The notes under the pieces: model-generated | Databases searched by the model: none | Seen by the model: the letters and a program-made list of their open reading frames with translations, nothing else | What the model was told of the DNA's origin: nothing | Assembly (NCBI GenBank): GCA_024642325.1 | Contig: JAHEBI010000088.1 | Span: 1 to 8,023 of the forward strand | Direction of reading: 5' to 3' | Length of the DNA stretch: 8,023 nt | Source: Eudoraea sp. | Lineage (GTDB): Bacteria > Bacteroidota > Bacteroidia > Flavobacteriales > Flavobacteriaceae | Program-made: the position numbers and the translations under genes | Shown: positions 1-6,434 of the stretch, piece by piece | Layout: each line of letters starts with the position of its first letter | Position numbering within the stretch: the first letter of the stretch is position 1

Positions 1-434
1 ATTTCATCAGGCATGCAGAAAAGATTAGAAGTAATACGGAAGACATAGATCCTGAACTAACCCAAAAAGGGCTTGGCAGAGCCATGCACTGGGCAGAAAT
101 TTTGAATGATATCAGTCTGGACGCCATTTATAGCACGGATTTCGAACGAACTACCATGACGGCCGCACCAACATCCGTTAAGAAGGATATCACAGTACAA
201 TATTACGACCCATCTGATATTGATATTGAGCAATTTAAAATGGACAATTTGGGTAAAAATGTTCTTGTAGTCGGACACAGTAATTCAACACCGGACTTTG
301 TAAATAAAATGCTCGGAGAAGAGAAATACGAGGCCATGGACGATTATGACAATGGCAGTCTTTTTATTGTGCAGGTAACGGGTAAAAACGTAACTGCCAA
401 TCGTTTACATTTCAATTGTAACTGCCCGGATTAA
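1..434 (+). CDS. Histidine phosphatase family protein (SixA/phosphoglycerate-mutase-like), 5' end missing
   Basis: The frame is open from the left edge; the first complete codon is at base 3 and the stop is TAA at 432-434, leaving 143 visible residues. They begin FIRHAEK, the RHG/RHA motif whose histidine (visible residue 4) is the phospho-acceptor of this superfamily. YSTDFERTTMTA carries the second conserved arginine (about residue 49) and VVGHSNSTPD the second catalytic histidine (about residue 92). An internal ATG at 84 lies downstream of the catalytic histidine, so it cannot be the true start. Small proteins of this type in flavobacteria often carry an N-terminal signal or lipoprotein peptide, which would lie outside the window. 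The substrate cannot be told from sequence. The last 23 bases overlap the 3' end of the opposite-strand lipoprotein gene. Family assignment is strong; specific function is unknown. Confidence 0.88.
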   Translation, partial: FIRHAEKIRSNTEDIDPELTQKGLGRAMHWAEILNDISLDAIYSTDFERTTMTAAPTSVKKDITVQYYDPSDIDIEQFKMDNLGKNVLVVGHSNSTPDFVNKMLGEEKYEAMDDYDNGSLFIVQVTGKNVTANRLHFNCNCPD

Positions 435-1161
435 CTACAACTTCTTCGAGACGAATAGTTGAAAGTGGTTCTAATTTTTGAGATTTAAAAAGCGCTTCAA
501 GCTCATACACTGATATATCGGCATCCGCCTTATAATTTTTATAATCCACAAACCGTATTCCATTAATTATCCTTTCATTAAACGCTTCCCGAAATCTGCT
601 TCCCCCTCCGTCCACGCGAAATTCATAGGCTAAATAATCTGGCTTAAAGGTTTCTTTGTCAATCCAGTATATGTAAATGTCTTCAAAATCTTTACCTCCA
701 TCCTTTTGGTCAAAAGTAACTTCCACCTTATAGTATTGCCTATCCCCTATTTGAGTTTCACCCAGGAGTTTTTTATTGACTGCAGGGTCGTTTAATCCGT
801 AAGGAAGATATGCGAAATAATGAACAGAGTTTATCGAATTTGAGTATTTTGTTGCCATGGAGTCGCTGACAATAACAGGATTCCCATCAACATAACGTTT
901 AAAACCATCGTGTTTAAGAACGTCCAAAACAACTGTAGAGTCTTTTTGAGTAGTTCTTTTCAGGATCTTCTTTCCTTTATCGTATTCCAGTTCATACCTA
1001 ACACCGCGCAAGAGGAAAGATATATTGCTGGTCCTGTAAAGGTCACCGCCAGAGACTTCAATCGACTTATCTACAATATCTTTTACGGCAATTTTATCCG
1101 AATTGCTATTCCTGCAACCTAATGTCACCAGGAAGATAATGATGAGGGTAGCTCGATACAT
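412..1161 (-). CDS. DUF6503-type lipoprotein of unknown function
   Basis: The protein has 249 residues and starts at an ATG (complement of 1159-1161). Residues 1-16 form a short hydrophobic leader ending VTLGC, a plausible lipobox with Cys16 as the lipidated residue; the -3 Thr is not ideal. This predicts export and membrane anchoring facing the periplasm or cell surface. The mature part is soluble and rich in beta-strand patterns with aromatic/charged alternation. Recognisable blocks are VHYFAYLPYGLND (mid-protein), YYKVEVTFDQ, DIYIYWIDKET, YLAYEFRVDGGGSRFR and INGIRFVDYKNY, which match my memory of the DUF6503 family common in Flavobacteriia. No catalytic residues can be assigned. The 3' end overlaps the histidine phosphatase gene tail-to-tail. 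The gene diverges from smpB and appears to be transcribed alone. Lipoprotein nature is likely; the role is unknown. Confidence 0.85.
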   Translation of the reverse strand: MYRATLIIIFLVTLGCRNSNSDKIAVKDIVDKSIEVSGGDLYRTSNISFLLRGVRYELEYDKGKKILKRTTQKDSTVVLDVLKHDGFKRYVDGNPVIVSDSMATKYSNSINSVHYFAYLPYGLNDPAVNKKLLGETQIGDRQYYKVEVTFDQKDGGKDFEDIYIYWIDKETFKPDYLAYEFRVDGGGSRFREAFNERIINGIRFVDYKNYKADADISVYELEALFKSQKLEPLSTIRLEEVVVNPGSYN

Positions 1162-1183
1162 ATAAAAGTTTATACAGTAATCG

Positions 1184-1215
1184 CAAAAGTCTTCATTTCT
1201 TTACACTTATCACAA
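1184..1215 (-). promoter_or_regulatory. Possible promoter of the DUF6503 lipoprotein gene
   Basis: On the minus strand GACTTTTG (complement of 1184-1191) matches 7 of 8 positions of the Bacteroidota -7 box TAnnTTTG. A TTTTG (TTG at 1213-1215) lies 21 bases upstream, where a -33 TTG box would be expected. The implied transcript would start about 15-20 bases before the ATG. The sequence is AT-rich, so chance matches are likely. Confidence 0.25.
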
Positions 1216-1236
1216 AATAAATTCAATTTCCATCAT

Positions 1237-1266
1237 ATTGAACTCTTGTAATTGTTCTTACTTTTG
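1237..1266 (+). promoter_or_regulatory. Promoter of smpB (Bacteroidota -33/-7 type)
   Basis: ATTG at 1237-1240 is followed after 18 bases by TACTTTTG at 1259-1266, an exact match to the TAnnTTTG -7 box used by the Bacteroidota primary sigma factor, at a normal spacing from the -33 TTG. Transcription would be expected to begin about 4-7 bases after the box, which is at or next to the smpB ATG at 1273. This argues against the upstream in-frame TTG at 1252 as a translation start, because it lies inside the promoter. Confidence 0.6.
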
Positions 1267-1272
1267 TTACTT

Positions 1273-1734
1273 ATGCAGAAAACCATAAATATAAAAAACA
1301 AAAAGGCCAGGTTTGAATACGAATTCCTGGATACCTATATTTCAGGGATTGTACTTTCAGGATCCGAAATAAAATCCATAAGGCTGGGCAAAGCTTCCAT
1401 CACTGAAAGTTTTTGTGAATTCAATGAGCGAGGGGAGTTATTTGTCATAAATATGCAAATAGATGAATATTCACATGCGACTCATTTTAATCACAGACCA
1501 AAAGCGGCTCGCAAACTGCTGTTAAAAAAGCAAGAATTAAAGAAACTGGAGAAAGAAGTAAAAAGCACAGGGCTTACTATTATCCCCTTAAACCTTTTTG
1601 TAAATGATAAAGGATTGGCTAAACTTAAAATTGTACTCGCCAAAGGCAAGAAGTTATATGACAAGCGGGAAAGTATCAAGGATAGGGATAACAAAAGAAA
1701 TCTCGACCGTCTAAAAAAGAGTTTTAATAACTAA
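1273..1734 (+). CDS. smpB: SsrA (tmRNA)-binding protein SmpB
   Basis: SmpB binds tmRNA and delivers it to stalled ribosomes for trans-translation. From the ATG at 1273 the protein has 153 residues, a normal family length. Visible signatures are the N-terminal core NIKNKKARFEYEF, GSEIKSIRLGKASI (about residues 30-43), HFNHRPKAARKLLL (71-84, RNA-binding surface), GLTIIPLNLFVNDKGLAKL (100-118) and the basic tail KGKKLYDKRESIKDRD followed by RNLDRLKKSF, which forms the C-terminal helix that enters the mRNA channel. The frame extends upstream to a TTG at 1252 (adding MFLLLLL), but those codons overlap the -7 box and do not resemble SmpB N-termini, so I choose the ATG. The gene converges on pcm with a 32-base gap. 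The tmRNA gene is not in this window. Confidence 0.96.
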   Translation: MQKTINIKNKKARFEYEFLDTYISGIVLSGSEIKSIRLGKASITESFCEFNERGELFVINMQIDEYSHATHFNHRPKAARKLLLKKQELKKLEKEVKSTGLTIIPLNLFVNDKGLAKLKIVLAKGKKLYDKRESIKDRDNKRNLDRLKKSFNN

Positions 1735-1754
1735 TTGCAGTACTTAATTCTTTT

Positions 1755-1773
1755 AAATTGAATAAATCAATTT
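1755..1773 (+). terminator. Hairpin between the convergent smpB and pcm genes
   Basis: AAATTGA (1755-1761) and TCAATTT (1767-1773) form a perfect 7-bp stem around a 5-base loop, followed by TT at 1774-1775. It begins 20 bases after the smpB stop. The right arm includes the pcm stop codon. The complementary strand also has an A/T-rich flank, so it might serve both directions. The stem is AT-rich and weak, so a terminator role is only plausible. Confidence 0.4.
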
Positions 1774-2408
1774 TTATCCTCCAATAACGGAACGAACCGA
1801 AAGGATCCAAATTCCTGCCTTTCAAATTCCTTATCTGATTTTCTGATTATTCTGGTCATGATTTGATCATCCAAACCCACCGGGATAACCAGTTTACCTC
1901 CAATTTTTAATTGAGATAGCAGTGCTTTGGGAATTTCTGGAGCTCCGGCAGTTACAATAATCCCATCAAAAGGGGCCTCCTCAGGAAGTCCTTTATACCC
2001 ATCGCCAAAATTGAATTTTTTTGGTCTGTAACCCATTTTCTTAAAGAATATGGAGGTTTTTTTAAATAATTCCAATTGTCTTTCAATGGTAAATACCCTG
2101 GCTTTTAGCTTTAATAGAACAGCGGTCTGGTAACCGCTTCCCGTGCCAATCTCCAATATTTTATCCCCTGGCTTTACTTCCAATAATTCCGTTTGGAATG
2201 CCACGGTATATGGTTGTGAAATAGTTTGTTCTGCTCCAATGGGAAAGGCCTTATCCTGATATGCATGATCTTCAAAACCACTATCCATAAACAAATGTCT
2301 GGGAACAGCTCGTATAGCTTCCAATACATTCTTATTGTTAATATTCTTAGCAGCAATTATGTCTACCAGATTATTCCGCATTCCCTTATGTTTGAAAGTA
2401 TCTTTCAA
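1767..2408 (-). CDS. pcm: Protein-L-isoaspartate(D-aspartate) O-methyltransferase
   Basis: This cytosolic repair enzyme uses S-adenosylmethionine to methylate isoaspartyl residues in damaged proteins. The 213-residue product has the full family layout: PRHLF (36-40), YQDKAFPIGAEQTISQPY (50-67) with the conserved active-site serine (Ser64), SAM motif I ILEIGTGSGY (84-93), an acidic SAM-ribose residue in FTIERQ, FGDGYKGLP (134-142), FDGIIVTAGAPEIP (147-160) and GGKLVIPVG (170-178). The start is a TTG (complement of 2406-2408). An in-frame stop lies seven codons upstream (complement of 2427-2429). The first ATG would remove nine residues, MKDTFKHKG, which resemble the usual flavobacterial Pcm N-terminus, so I keep TTG. 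It converges on smpB and diverges from the oxidoreductase gene. Confidence 0.95.
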   Translation of the reverse strand: MKDTFKHKGMRNNLVDIIAAKNINNKNVLEAIRAVPRHLFMDSGFEDHAYQDKAFPIGAEQTISQPYTVAFQTELLEVKPGDKILEIGTGSGYQTAVLLKLKARVFTIERQLELFKKTSIFFKKMGYRPKKFNFGDGYKGLPEEAPFDGIIVTAGAPEIPKALLSQLKIGGKLVIPVGLDDQIMTRIIRKSDKEFERQEFGSFRFVPLLEDKN

Positions 2409-2502
2409 TAGTTTGGTTTTGTGTTGCTAAAATTAGAAAATCAAATTGGAAATAGGTGTGTTTTCGAAGTGATACATTAGCAAATTATAGAATTAATCTC
2501 CT

Positions 2503-2510
2503 TATTTTTG
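2503..2510 (+). promoter_or_regulatory. -7 promoter box of the Gfo/Idh/MocA gene
   Basis: TATTTTTG is an exact match to TAnnTTTG, ending 15 bases before the ATG at 2526 and implying a very short leader of about 8-12 bases. No clear TTG is seen at the -33 distance; the nearest candidate is TTAG at 2477-2480. The in-frame TTG at 2508 is the end of this box, not a credible start codon. Confidence 0.5.
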
Positions 2511-2525
2511 AAAAAACTTAAACTT

Positions 2526-3491
2526 ATGCTCAAAGTTGGCGTATTAGGCGCAGGACATTTAGGCAAAATTCATTTGCGTCTTCTCAATGAATCCCCTGAA
2601 TATAATTTAATTGGTTTTTATGACCCGGATGCCGTAAACGGTAAAGAGGTTGAGTCAGAATTTGGATACACCTATTTTGAAAATATGGATTCCCTGATGG
2701 ATAAGGTAGATGTTGTTGATATTGTAACGCCTACTTTATCGCATTACGAGTGTGCCAAAAAGGCTATGGAGAAGGGAAAGCATGTTTTCATTGAAAAACC
2801 CATTACCAATACTTTGGAAGAAGCGGAGGAGCTTTTGATAATTGAAAATGCAAATCGGGTGAAAGGACAGGTGGGGCATGTTGAACGTTTTAACCCGGCT
2901 TTTACTGCGGTCAAAAACAACATTCTGAATCCTATGTTTATTGAAACCCACCGGCTAGCAGAATTTAATCCAAGGGGGACTGATGTGCCCGTAGTATTGG
3001 ATTTAATGATCCATGATATAGATGTTATACTAAGTGTGGTAAACTCAAAAGTAAAAAGAATTAATGCGAGTGGTGTATCCGTAATTAGTAACTCGCCCGA
3101 TATTGCCAATGCCAGGATTGAATTTGAAAATGGATGTGTGGCTAATTTAACAGCAAGCAGAATCTCGCTAAAAAACATGAGGAAATCACGTTTCTTTCAA
3201 CGAGATGCCTATATTTCCGTTGATTTCCTGGAAAAACAGGTTGAAGTTGTAAAAATGAAAGATGCTCCTGAAAAACCAGGGGAATTTGATATGGTGCTTC
3301 AGAATGCGGAAGGAGATAAAAAACAGATCTATTTTGAAAACCCTGAAATTCTGAAAAATAATGCGATTCAAGACGAACTGGAATCTTTTGCAGAGTCCAT
3401 AAAGAAAAACAGCGCTCCAATGGTAACATTAAAACAGGGGGCGCAGGCATTGGATGTAGCCCTTCAGGTAATTGCGTCTTTCAAAAACTAG
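2526..3491 (+). CDS. Gfo/Idh/MocA family NAD(P)-dependent oxidoreductase
   Basis: The 321-residue protein (from ATG 2526) is a cytosolic dehydrogenase of the type that oxidises or reduces sugars, inositols or nucleotide sugars. The N-terminal Rossmann fold shows VGVLGAGHLGKIH with GAGHLG at residues 8-13, an acidic residue ending the second strand (FYDPD), VDIVTPTLSHYE (64-75) and the signature EKP (90-92), whose lysine is catalytic in the family. The C-terminal alpha/beta domain has QVGHVERFNPAF (115-126) and DLMIHDIDV (159-167), with the catalytic histidine at 163. The GHVERFNPAF block recalls members that act on UDP-amino sugars, but the substrate is not determined. A longer start at TTG 2508 (adding MKKLKL) overlaps the promoter and is rejected. 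The next gene begins 54 bases downstream. Confidence 0.92.
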   Translation: MLKVGVLGAGHLGKIHLRLLNESPEYNLIGFYDPDAVNGKEVESEFGYTYFENMDSLMDKVDVVDIVTPTLSHYECAKKAMEKGKHVFIEKPITNTLEEAEELLIIENANRVKGQVGHVERFNPAFTAVKNNILNPMFIETHRLAEFNPRGTDVPVVLDLMIHDIDVILSVVNSKVKRINASGVSVISNSPDIANARIEFENGCVANLTASRISLKNMRKSRFFQRDAYISVDFLEKQVEVVKMKDAPEKPGEFDMVLQNAEGDKKQIYFENPEILKNNAIQDELESFAESIKKNSAPMVTLKQGAQALDVALQVIASFKN

Positions 3492-3545
3492 TGAAATAAG
3501 AGTAACAAGTACTTTGAGTATGGCTTACTTATTAATCAGAATAAA

Positions 3546-4439
3546 ATGATATCAACAATTGCAGTAATAGGGGCAGGCACCATGGGTAATGGGATCGCAC
3601 ATGTTTTTGCCCAAAACGGTTATAAAGTACATTTGGTGGACGTCTCCCGGAAAGCACTTGATAATGGGGTCGCCACAATTTCCAAAAATCTGGACCGGAT
3701 GCTGTCAAAGGATACCATAACCCAAAATGACAAGACACAAACATTGGAGAATATCTCTTCATATACTTCCCTTGAGGAAGGTGTAATTAAAGCAGGCCTC
3801 GTTATTGAAGCTGCTACAGAAAATGTGGAACTTAAACTGGCAATTTTTAAAGAACTCGATATCCATTGCAACAAAGATGCAATTCTGGCAACAAATACTT
3901 CTTCCATTTCTATTACACAAATTGCCGCAGTAACCCAAAGACCGGAAAAGGTAATTGGAATGCACTTTATGAATCCCGTCCCCATAATGAAATTAGTGGA
4001 GATCATTAGAGGCTACAACACTAGTGATGATACGACTAAAATAGTAATGGAAATTTCAGAAAAATTAGGTAAAACAGCCACGGAAGTTAATGATTATCCC
4101 GGATTTGTATCAAACAGAATCCTCATGCCAATGATAAATGAAGCAATAGAAACACTTTATAACAATGTGGCCGGTGTTTCAGAAATTGACACAGTAATGA
4201 AGTTAGGAATGGCGCATCCCATGGGCCCCTTACAGCTAGCTGACTTTATTGGACTTGATGTATGCCTTTCAATTCTGAATGTCATGTACAATGGGTTTAA
4301 AAATCCTAAATATGCTCCATGCCCACTTCTTGTTAACATGGTAACAGCCGGTAAGACAGGGGTTAAATCGGGAGAAGGATTTTATGATTATTCCGAAACG
4401 CGCAAGGCTGAAAAAGTAGCAGCTCAATTTTCCCTTTAA
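3546..4439 (+). CDS. hbd: 3-hydroxybutyryl-CoA (3-hydroxyacyl-CoA) dehydrogenase
   Basis: This enzyme oxidises L-3-hydroxyacyl-CoA to 3-ketoacyl-CoA with NAD+ (or the reverse), in fatty acid, butyrate or phenylacetate metabolism. The 297-residue length fits single-domain-pair family members. Visible features are the NAD-binding GAGTMG (9-14) with the second-strand aspartate in VHLVDVS, VIEAATEN (86-93), ATNTSSISI (115-123), HFMNPVPIMKLVEII (140-154), NDYPGFVSNRIL (182-193) and AHPMGPLQLADFIGLD. The catalytic set Ser119, His140, Glu152 and Asn190 matches the human enzyme residues Ser137, His158, Glu170 and Asn208 at a constant offset of 18, so the active site is intact. It starts at ATG 3546 without a Shine-Dalgarno sequence. 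The DUF1015 gene begins 4 bases after its stop, indicating one transcript. Confidence 0.95.
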   Translation: MISTIAVIGAGTMGNGIAHVFAQNGYKVHLVDVSRKALDNGVATISKNLDRMLSKDTITQNDKTQTLENISSYTSLEEGVIKAGLVIEAATENVELKLAIFKELDIHCNKDAILATNTSSISITQIAAVTQRPEKVIGMHFMNPVPIMKLVEIIRGYNTSDDTTKIVMEISEKLGKTATEVNDYPGFVSNRILMPMINEAIETLYNNVAGVSEIDTVMKLGMAHPMGPLQLADFIGLDVCLSILNVMYNGFKNPKYAPCPLLVNMVTAGKTGVKSGEGFYDYSETRKAEKVAAQFSL

Positions 4440-4443
4440 TCTT

Positions 4444-5694
4444 ATGGCAATTATTAAACCATTTAATGCCATCAGGCCAGCTAAAGACAAAGTATCACTT
4501 GTTGCTTCGCGTTCTTACGAAGAGTATTCAAAAAAAGAACTGGACTGCGTCTTAAATTATAACCCCTTTTCCTTCTTACATATTCTTAATCCGGGTTACA
4601 GGTTTAATAAAAGAGTATCCGGAGCGGAACGTTTTAAACTGGTCCATAACCGATATCTGGAATTTTTGGAAGAGCAAATACTTCTAAAGGACAAGGAAGA
4701 AAGCTTCTATATTTATAAAATAGAAAAAGATAATTTTAATTGTTGTGGCATTATTTGCGCTACAAGTACGGAAGATTACAGGAATTCTGTTATTAAAAAA
4801 CACGAAAATACCCTTGAACAAAGGGAAAAATTATTTGCAAATTACCTCCAATTGGTTCAGTTCAAAGCGGAACCGGTTTTAATGATTTATCCGGATACAA
4901 AGGAAATAACCAGCATAGTTCACAATGAGATCCTAAATGAACCGAAGTGTCATTTTACCACACCCGACAGGGTAACCCATAGCCTATGGCAAATTTCAGA
5001 GAAAAACACCTTAAAAGAATTACAGTATGAATTTGGAAAGGTAAACTCTTTATATATAGCAGATGGGCACCACAGAAGTGCATCTTCCAACCTATTATCC
5101 CTTATATCCAAAAATAACAACCCCAATCACAATGGTAAGGAGCCTTACAATTTTATTATGAGCTACCTCATCCCGGAATCAGAAATTAGAATTTTTGAAT
5201 TTAACCGGATGGTTCGAGATCTCAACGGACTTACGCCCGAGCAGTTTTTGGTAAAACTCGATAGCGTGTTTAGAATTAAGAAATATGGCAATCAATTGTA
5301 CCGCCCCGGGAAAAAACATCATTTCAGCATGTATCTTAATGGTTCCTTTTATTCCCTATATTTAAGAAAAAGTGTTTATAAATTTACCAATCCGCTGAGT
5401 AAGCTTGATACACAGATTTTATACAAGACCATTCTTGAACCTATCCTCCAAATAAAAGATTTAAGAAATGATAAACGAATTCAATATGGTTATGGCAAAC
5501 GTAATGTCCTTAAAATGAAAGATGAAATTGATAAGGGTAATTTTGCCGTAGGTTTTGGTTTAGTCCCTTTGGATGTAGAAGAAATTAAAGCAATAGCAGA
5601 TGCCGGATTGGTTATGCCTCCGAAAAGCACGTACATAGAACCAAAACTCAGAAGCGCACTCACTATTTATGAATTAGACTCTTCAGGAAGTTAA
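4444..5694 (+). CDS. DUF1015 family protein of unknown function
   Basis: The 416-residue soluble protein has no signal peptide or membrane segment. It opens MAIIKPFNAIRPAKDK, as DUF1015 proteins do, followed by LNYNPFSFLHILNP (37-50), the family's NPxSFLHxxxP block. The most conserved motif, YIADGHHRSASS (204-215), lies mid-protein with two adjacent histidines and an arginine that look like a catalytic or ligand-binding site. The C-terminal part has VGFGLVPLDVEEIKAIADAG and MPPKSTYIEPKLRSAL, also typical. Length is normal. In many genomes DUF1015 genes lie beside serine biosynthesis genes (serA, serC); here the gene is 4 bases behind a hydroxyacyl-CoA dehydrogenase gene and probably co-transcribed with it. 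No biochemical role is assigned. A 101-base gap with no other gene follows. Confidence 0.9.
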   Translation: MAIIKPFNAIRPAKDKVSLVASRSYEEYSKKELDCVLNYNPFSFLHILNPGYRFNKRVSGAERFKLVHNRYLEFLEEQILLKDKEESFYIYKIEKDNFNCCGIICATSTEDYRNSVIKKHENTLEQREKLFANYLQLVQFKAEPVLMIYPDTKEITSIVHNEILNEPKCHFTTPDRVTHSLWQISEKNTLKELQYEFGKVNSLYIADGHHRSASSNLLSLISKNNNPNHNGKEPYNFIMSYLIPESEIRIFEFNRMVRDLNGLTPEQFLVKLDSVFRIKKYGNQLYRPGKKHHFSMYLNGSFYSLYLRKSVYKFTNPLSKLDTQILYKTILEPILQIKDLRNDKRIQYGYGKRNVLKMKDEIDKGNFAVGFGLVPLDVEEIKAIADAGLVMPPKSTYIEPKLRSALTIYELDSSGS

Positions 5695-5756
5695 AGATTT
5701 AGTGACCAAACCGACCTATAAAATAGAAAAGATCGGAGTAAAGGTTAGAGTTATCA

Positions 5757-5782
5757 TTTGTAGTTAATACTTGAATAATTTG
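5757..5782 (+). promoter_or_regulatory. Possible promoter of yggS
   Basis: TTTG at 5757-5760 and TAATTTG at 5776-5782 resemble -33 and -7 boxes, but the -7 element is one base short of TAnnTTTG and the spacing (15) is short. The 101-base gap before yggS makes a promoter plausible. Confidence 0.22.
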
Positions 5783-5795
5783 AAATTAAAAACAG

Positions 5796-6395
5796 GTGTC
5801 CATAAAAAGCAATCTACTTAAAATTCTTAAAGATCTTCCCAAAGAAGTCACCCTCGTAGCCGTATCCAAAACGAAAACCCAAATGGAAATAATGGAGGCC
5901 TATAAAGCGGGGCAGCGCATTTTCGGGGAAAACAAAATTCAGGAAATGGCCGGAAAATGGAGTGCATTACCCAAAGATATTGAATGGCATATGATAGGGC
6001 ATGTGCAAACCAATAAAGTCAAGTACATGAGTGAATTTGTTACTTTAATTCATGGTGTCGATAGTCTAAAACTCCTTAAGGAAATTAACAAACAAGGGAT
6101 AAAGCACAATCGTACAATAAATTGTTTGTTACAGGTTCATATTGCCCAGGAACAAACAAAATTTGGACTGGACGAAAAAGAATTATTTGAAATATTGGAA
6201 TCCCCCGAGTTTAGAACGTTAGGGAATGTACGTATAAAGGGGTTAATGGGCATGGCTTCATTTACGGATAATGAAGAACCAGATGCAAATATACTATCTA
6301 TGGGTATGAGCGGAGATTATAAAATAGCTATAGAGGAAGGCAGTAACATGGTACGCATAGGAAGTAGTATCTTTGGTGGGAGAAATTACCCATAA
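5796..6395 (+). CDS. yggS: YggS/PLPBP family PLP-homeostasis protein, internally shortened
   Basis: YggS proteins bind pyridoxal 5'-phosphate in a TIM-barrel like that of alanine racemase and buffer vitamin B6 and amino-acid pools without known catalysis. The start is GTG at 5796: an in-frame stop lies at 5787-5789, and the first ATG (residue 30) would remove the PLP lysine, Lys25 in LVAVSKTK. Other signatures are FGENKIQEM (43-51), WHMIGHVQTNKVKY (64-77), IHGVDSLKLL (85-94), HIAQEQTKFGLDE (115-127), GLMGMASFTD (149-158) and the phosphate-binding end MGMSGDYKIAIEEG plus MVRIGSSIFGGRNY. The product is 199 residues; relatives are usually about 215-235 (E. coli 234). The shortfall is internal: only about seven residues separate FTD from ILSMGMS, where a helix of some 25-30 residues normally lies. 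Reading frame and PLP contacts are otherwise intact. Confidence 0.92.
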   Translation: MSIKSNLLKILKDLPKEVTLVAVSKTKTQMEIMEAYKAGQRIFGENKIQEMAGKWSALPKDIEWHMIGHVQTNKVKYMSEFVTLIHGVDSLKLLKEINKQGIKHNRTINCLLQVHIAQEQTKFGLDEKELFEILESPEFRTLGNVRIKGLMGMASFTDNEEPDANILSMGMSGDYKIAIEEGSNMVRIGSSIFGGRNYP

Positions 6396-6434
6396 AAGAT
6401 TCAAAATTGGCTATTTATAGTTATAAATTTAGAC

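Noticed and set aside
1252..1272. TTG start for SmpB giving an N-terminal MFLLLLL that looks like a signal peptide
   Set aside because: These bases are the -7 promoter box and the expected transcription start; SmpB is cytosolic and normally begins close to the ATG at 1273.
2508..2525. TTG start for the Gfo/Idh/MocA protein, adding MKKLKL
   Set aside because: The TTG is the end of the TATTTTTG box, and the ATG at 2526 puts the Rossmann strand at its usual distance from the N-terminus.
2744..3178. 144-residue minus-strand ORF inside the oxidoreductase gene
   Set aside because: It is a shadow of a well-conserved gene on the other strand, with no recognisable domain.
3495..3533. Imperfect inverted repeat (AATAAGAGTAA with TTACTTATT) between the oxidoreductase and hbd genes
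   Set aside because: The stem is AT-rich with a 2-base bulge and a 19-base loop and has no U-tract, so it is weak as a terminator or riboswitch.
3520..3549. Nine-codon ORF (MAYLLIRIK) whose TGA overlaps the hbd ATG
   Set aside because: It has the form of a leader peptide with stop-start coupling, but no attenuator or codon bias is visible and chance is likely at this length.
3620..4006. 128-residue minus-strand ORF inside hbd
   Set aside because: It lies wholly antisense to a gene with an intact active site and has no family features.
5695..5795. 101-base gap before yggS examined for a small RNA, riboswitch or terminator
   Set aside because: Only a 4-bp CCGA/TCGG pairing was found; there is no conserved leader structure, just a doubtful promoter.
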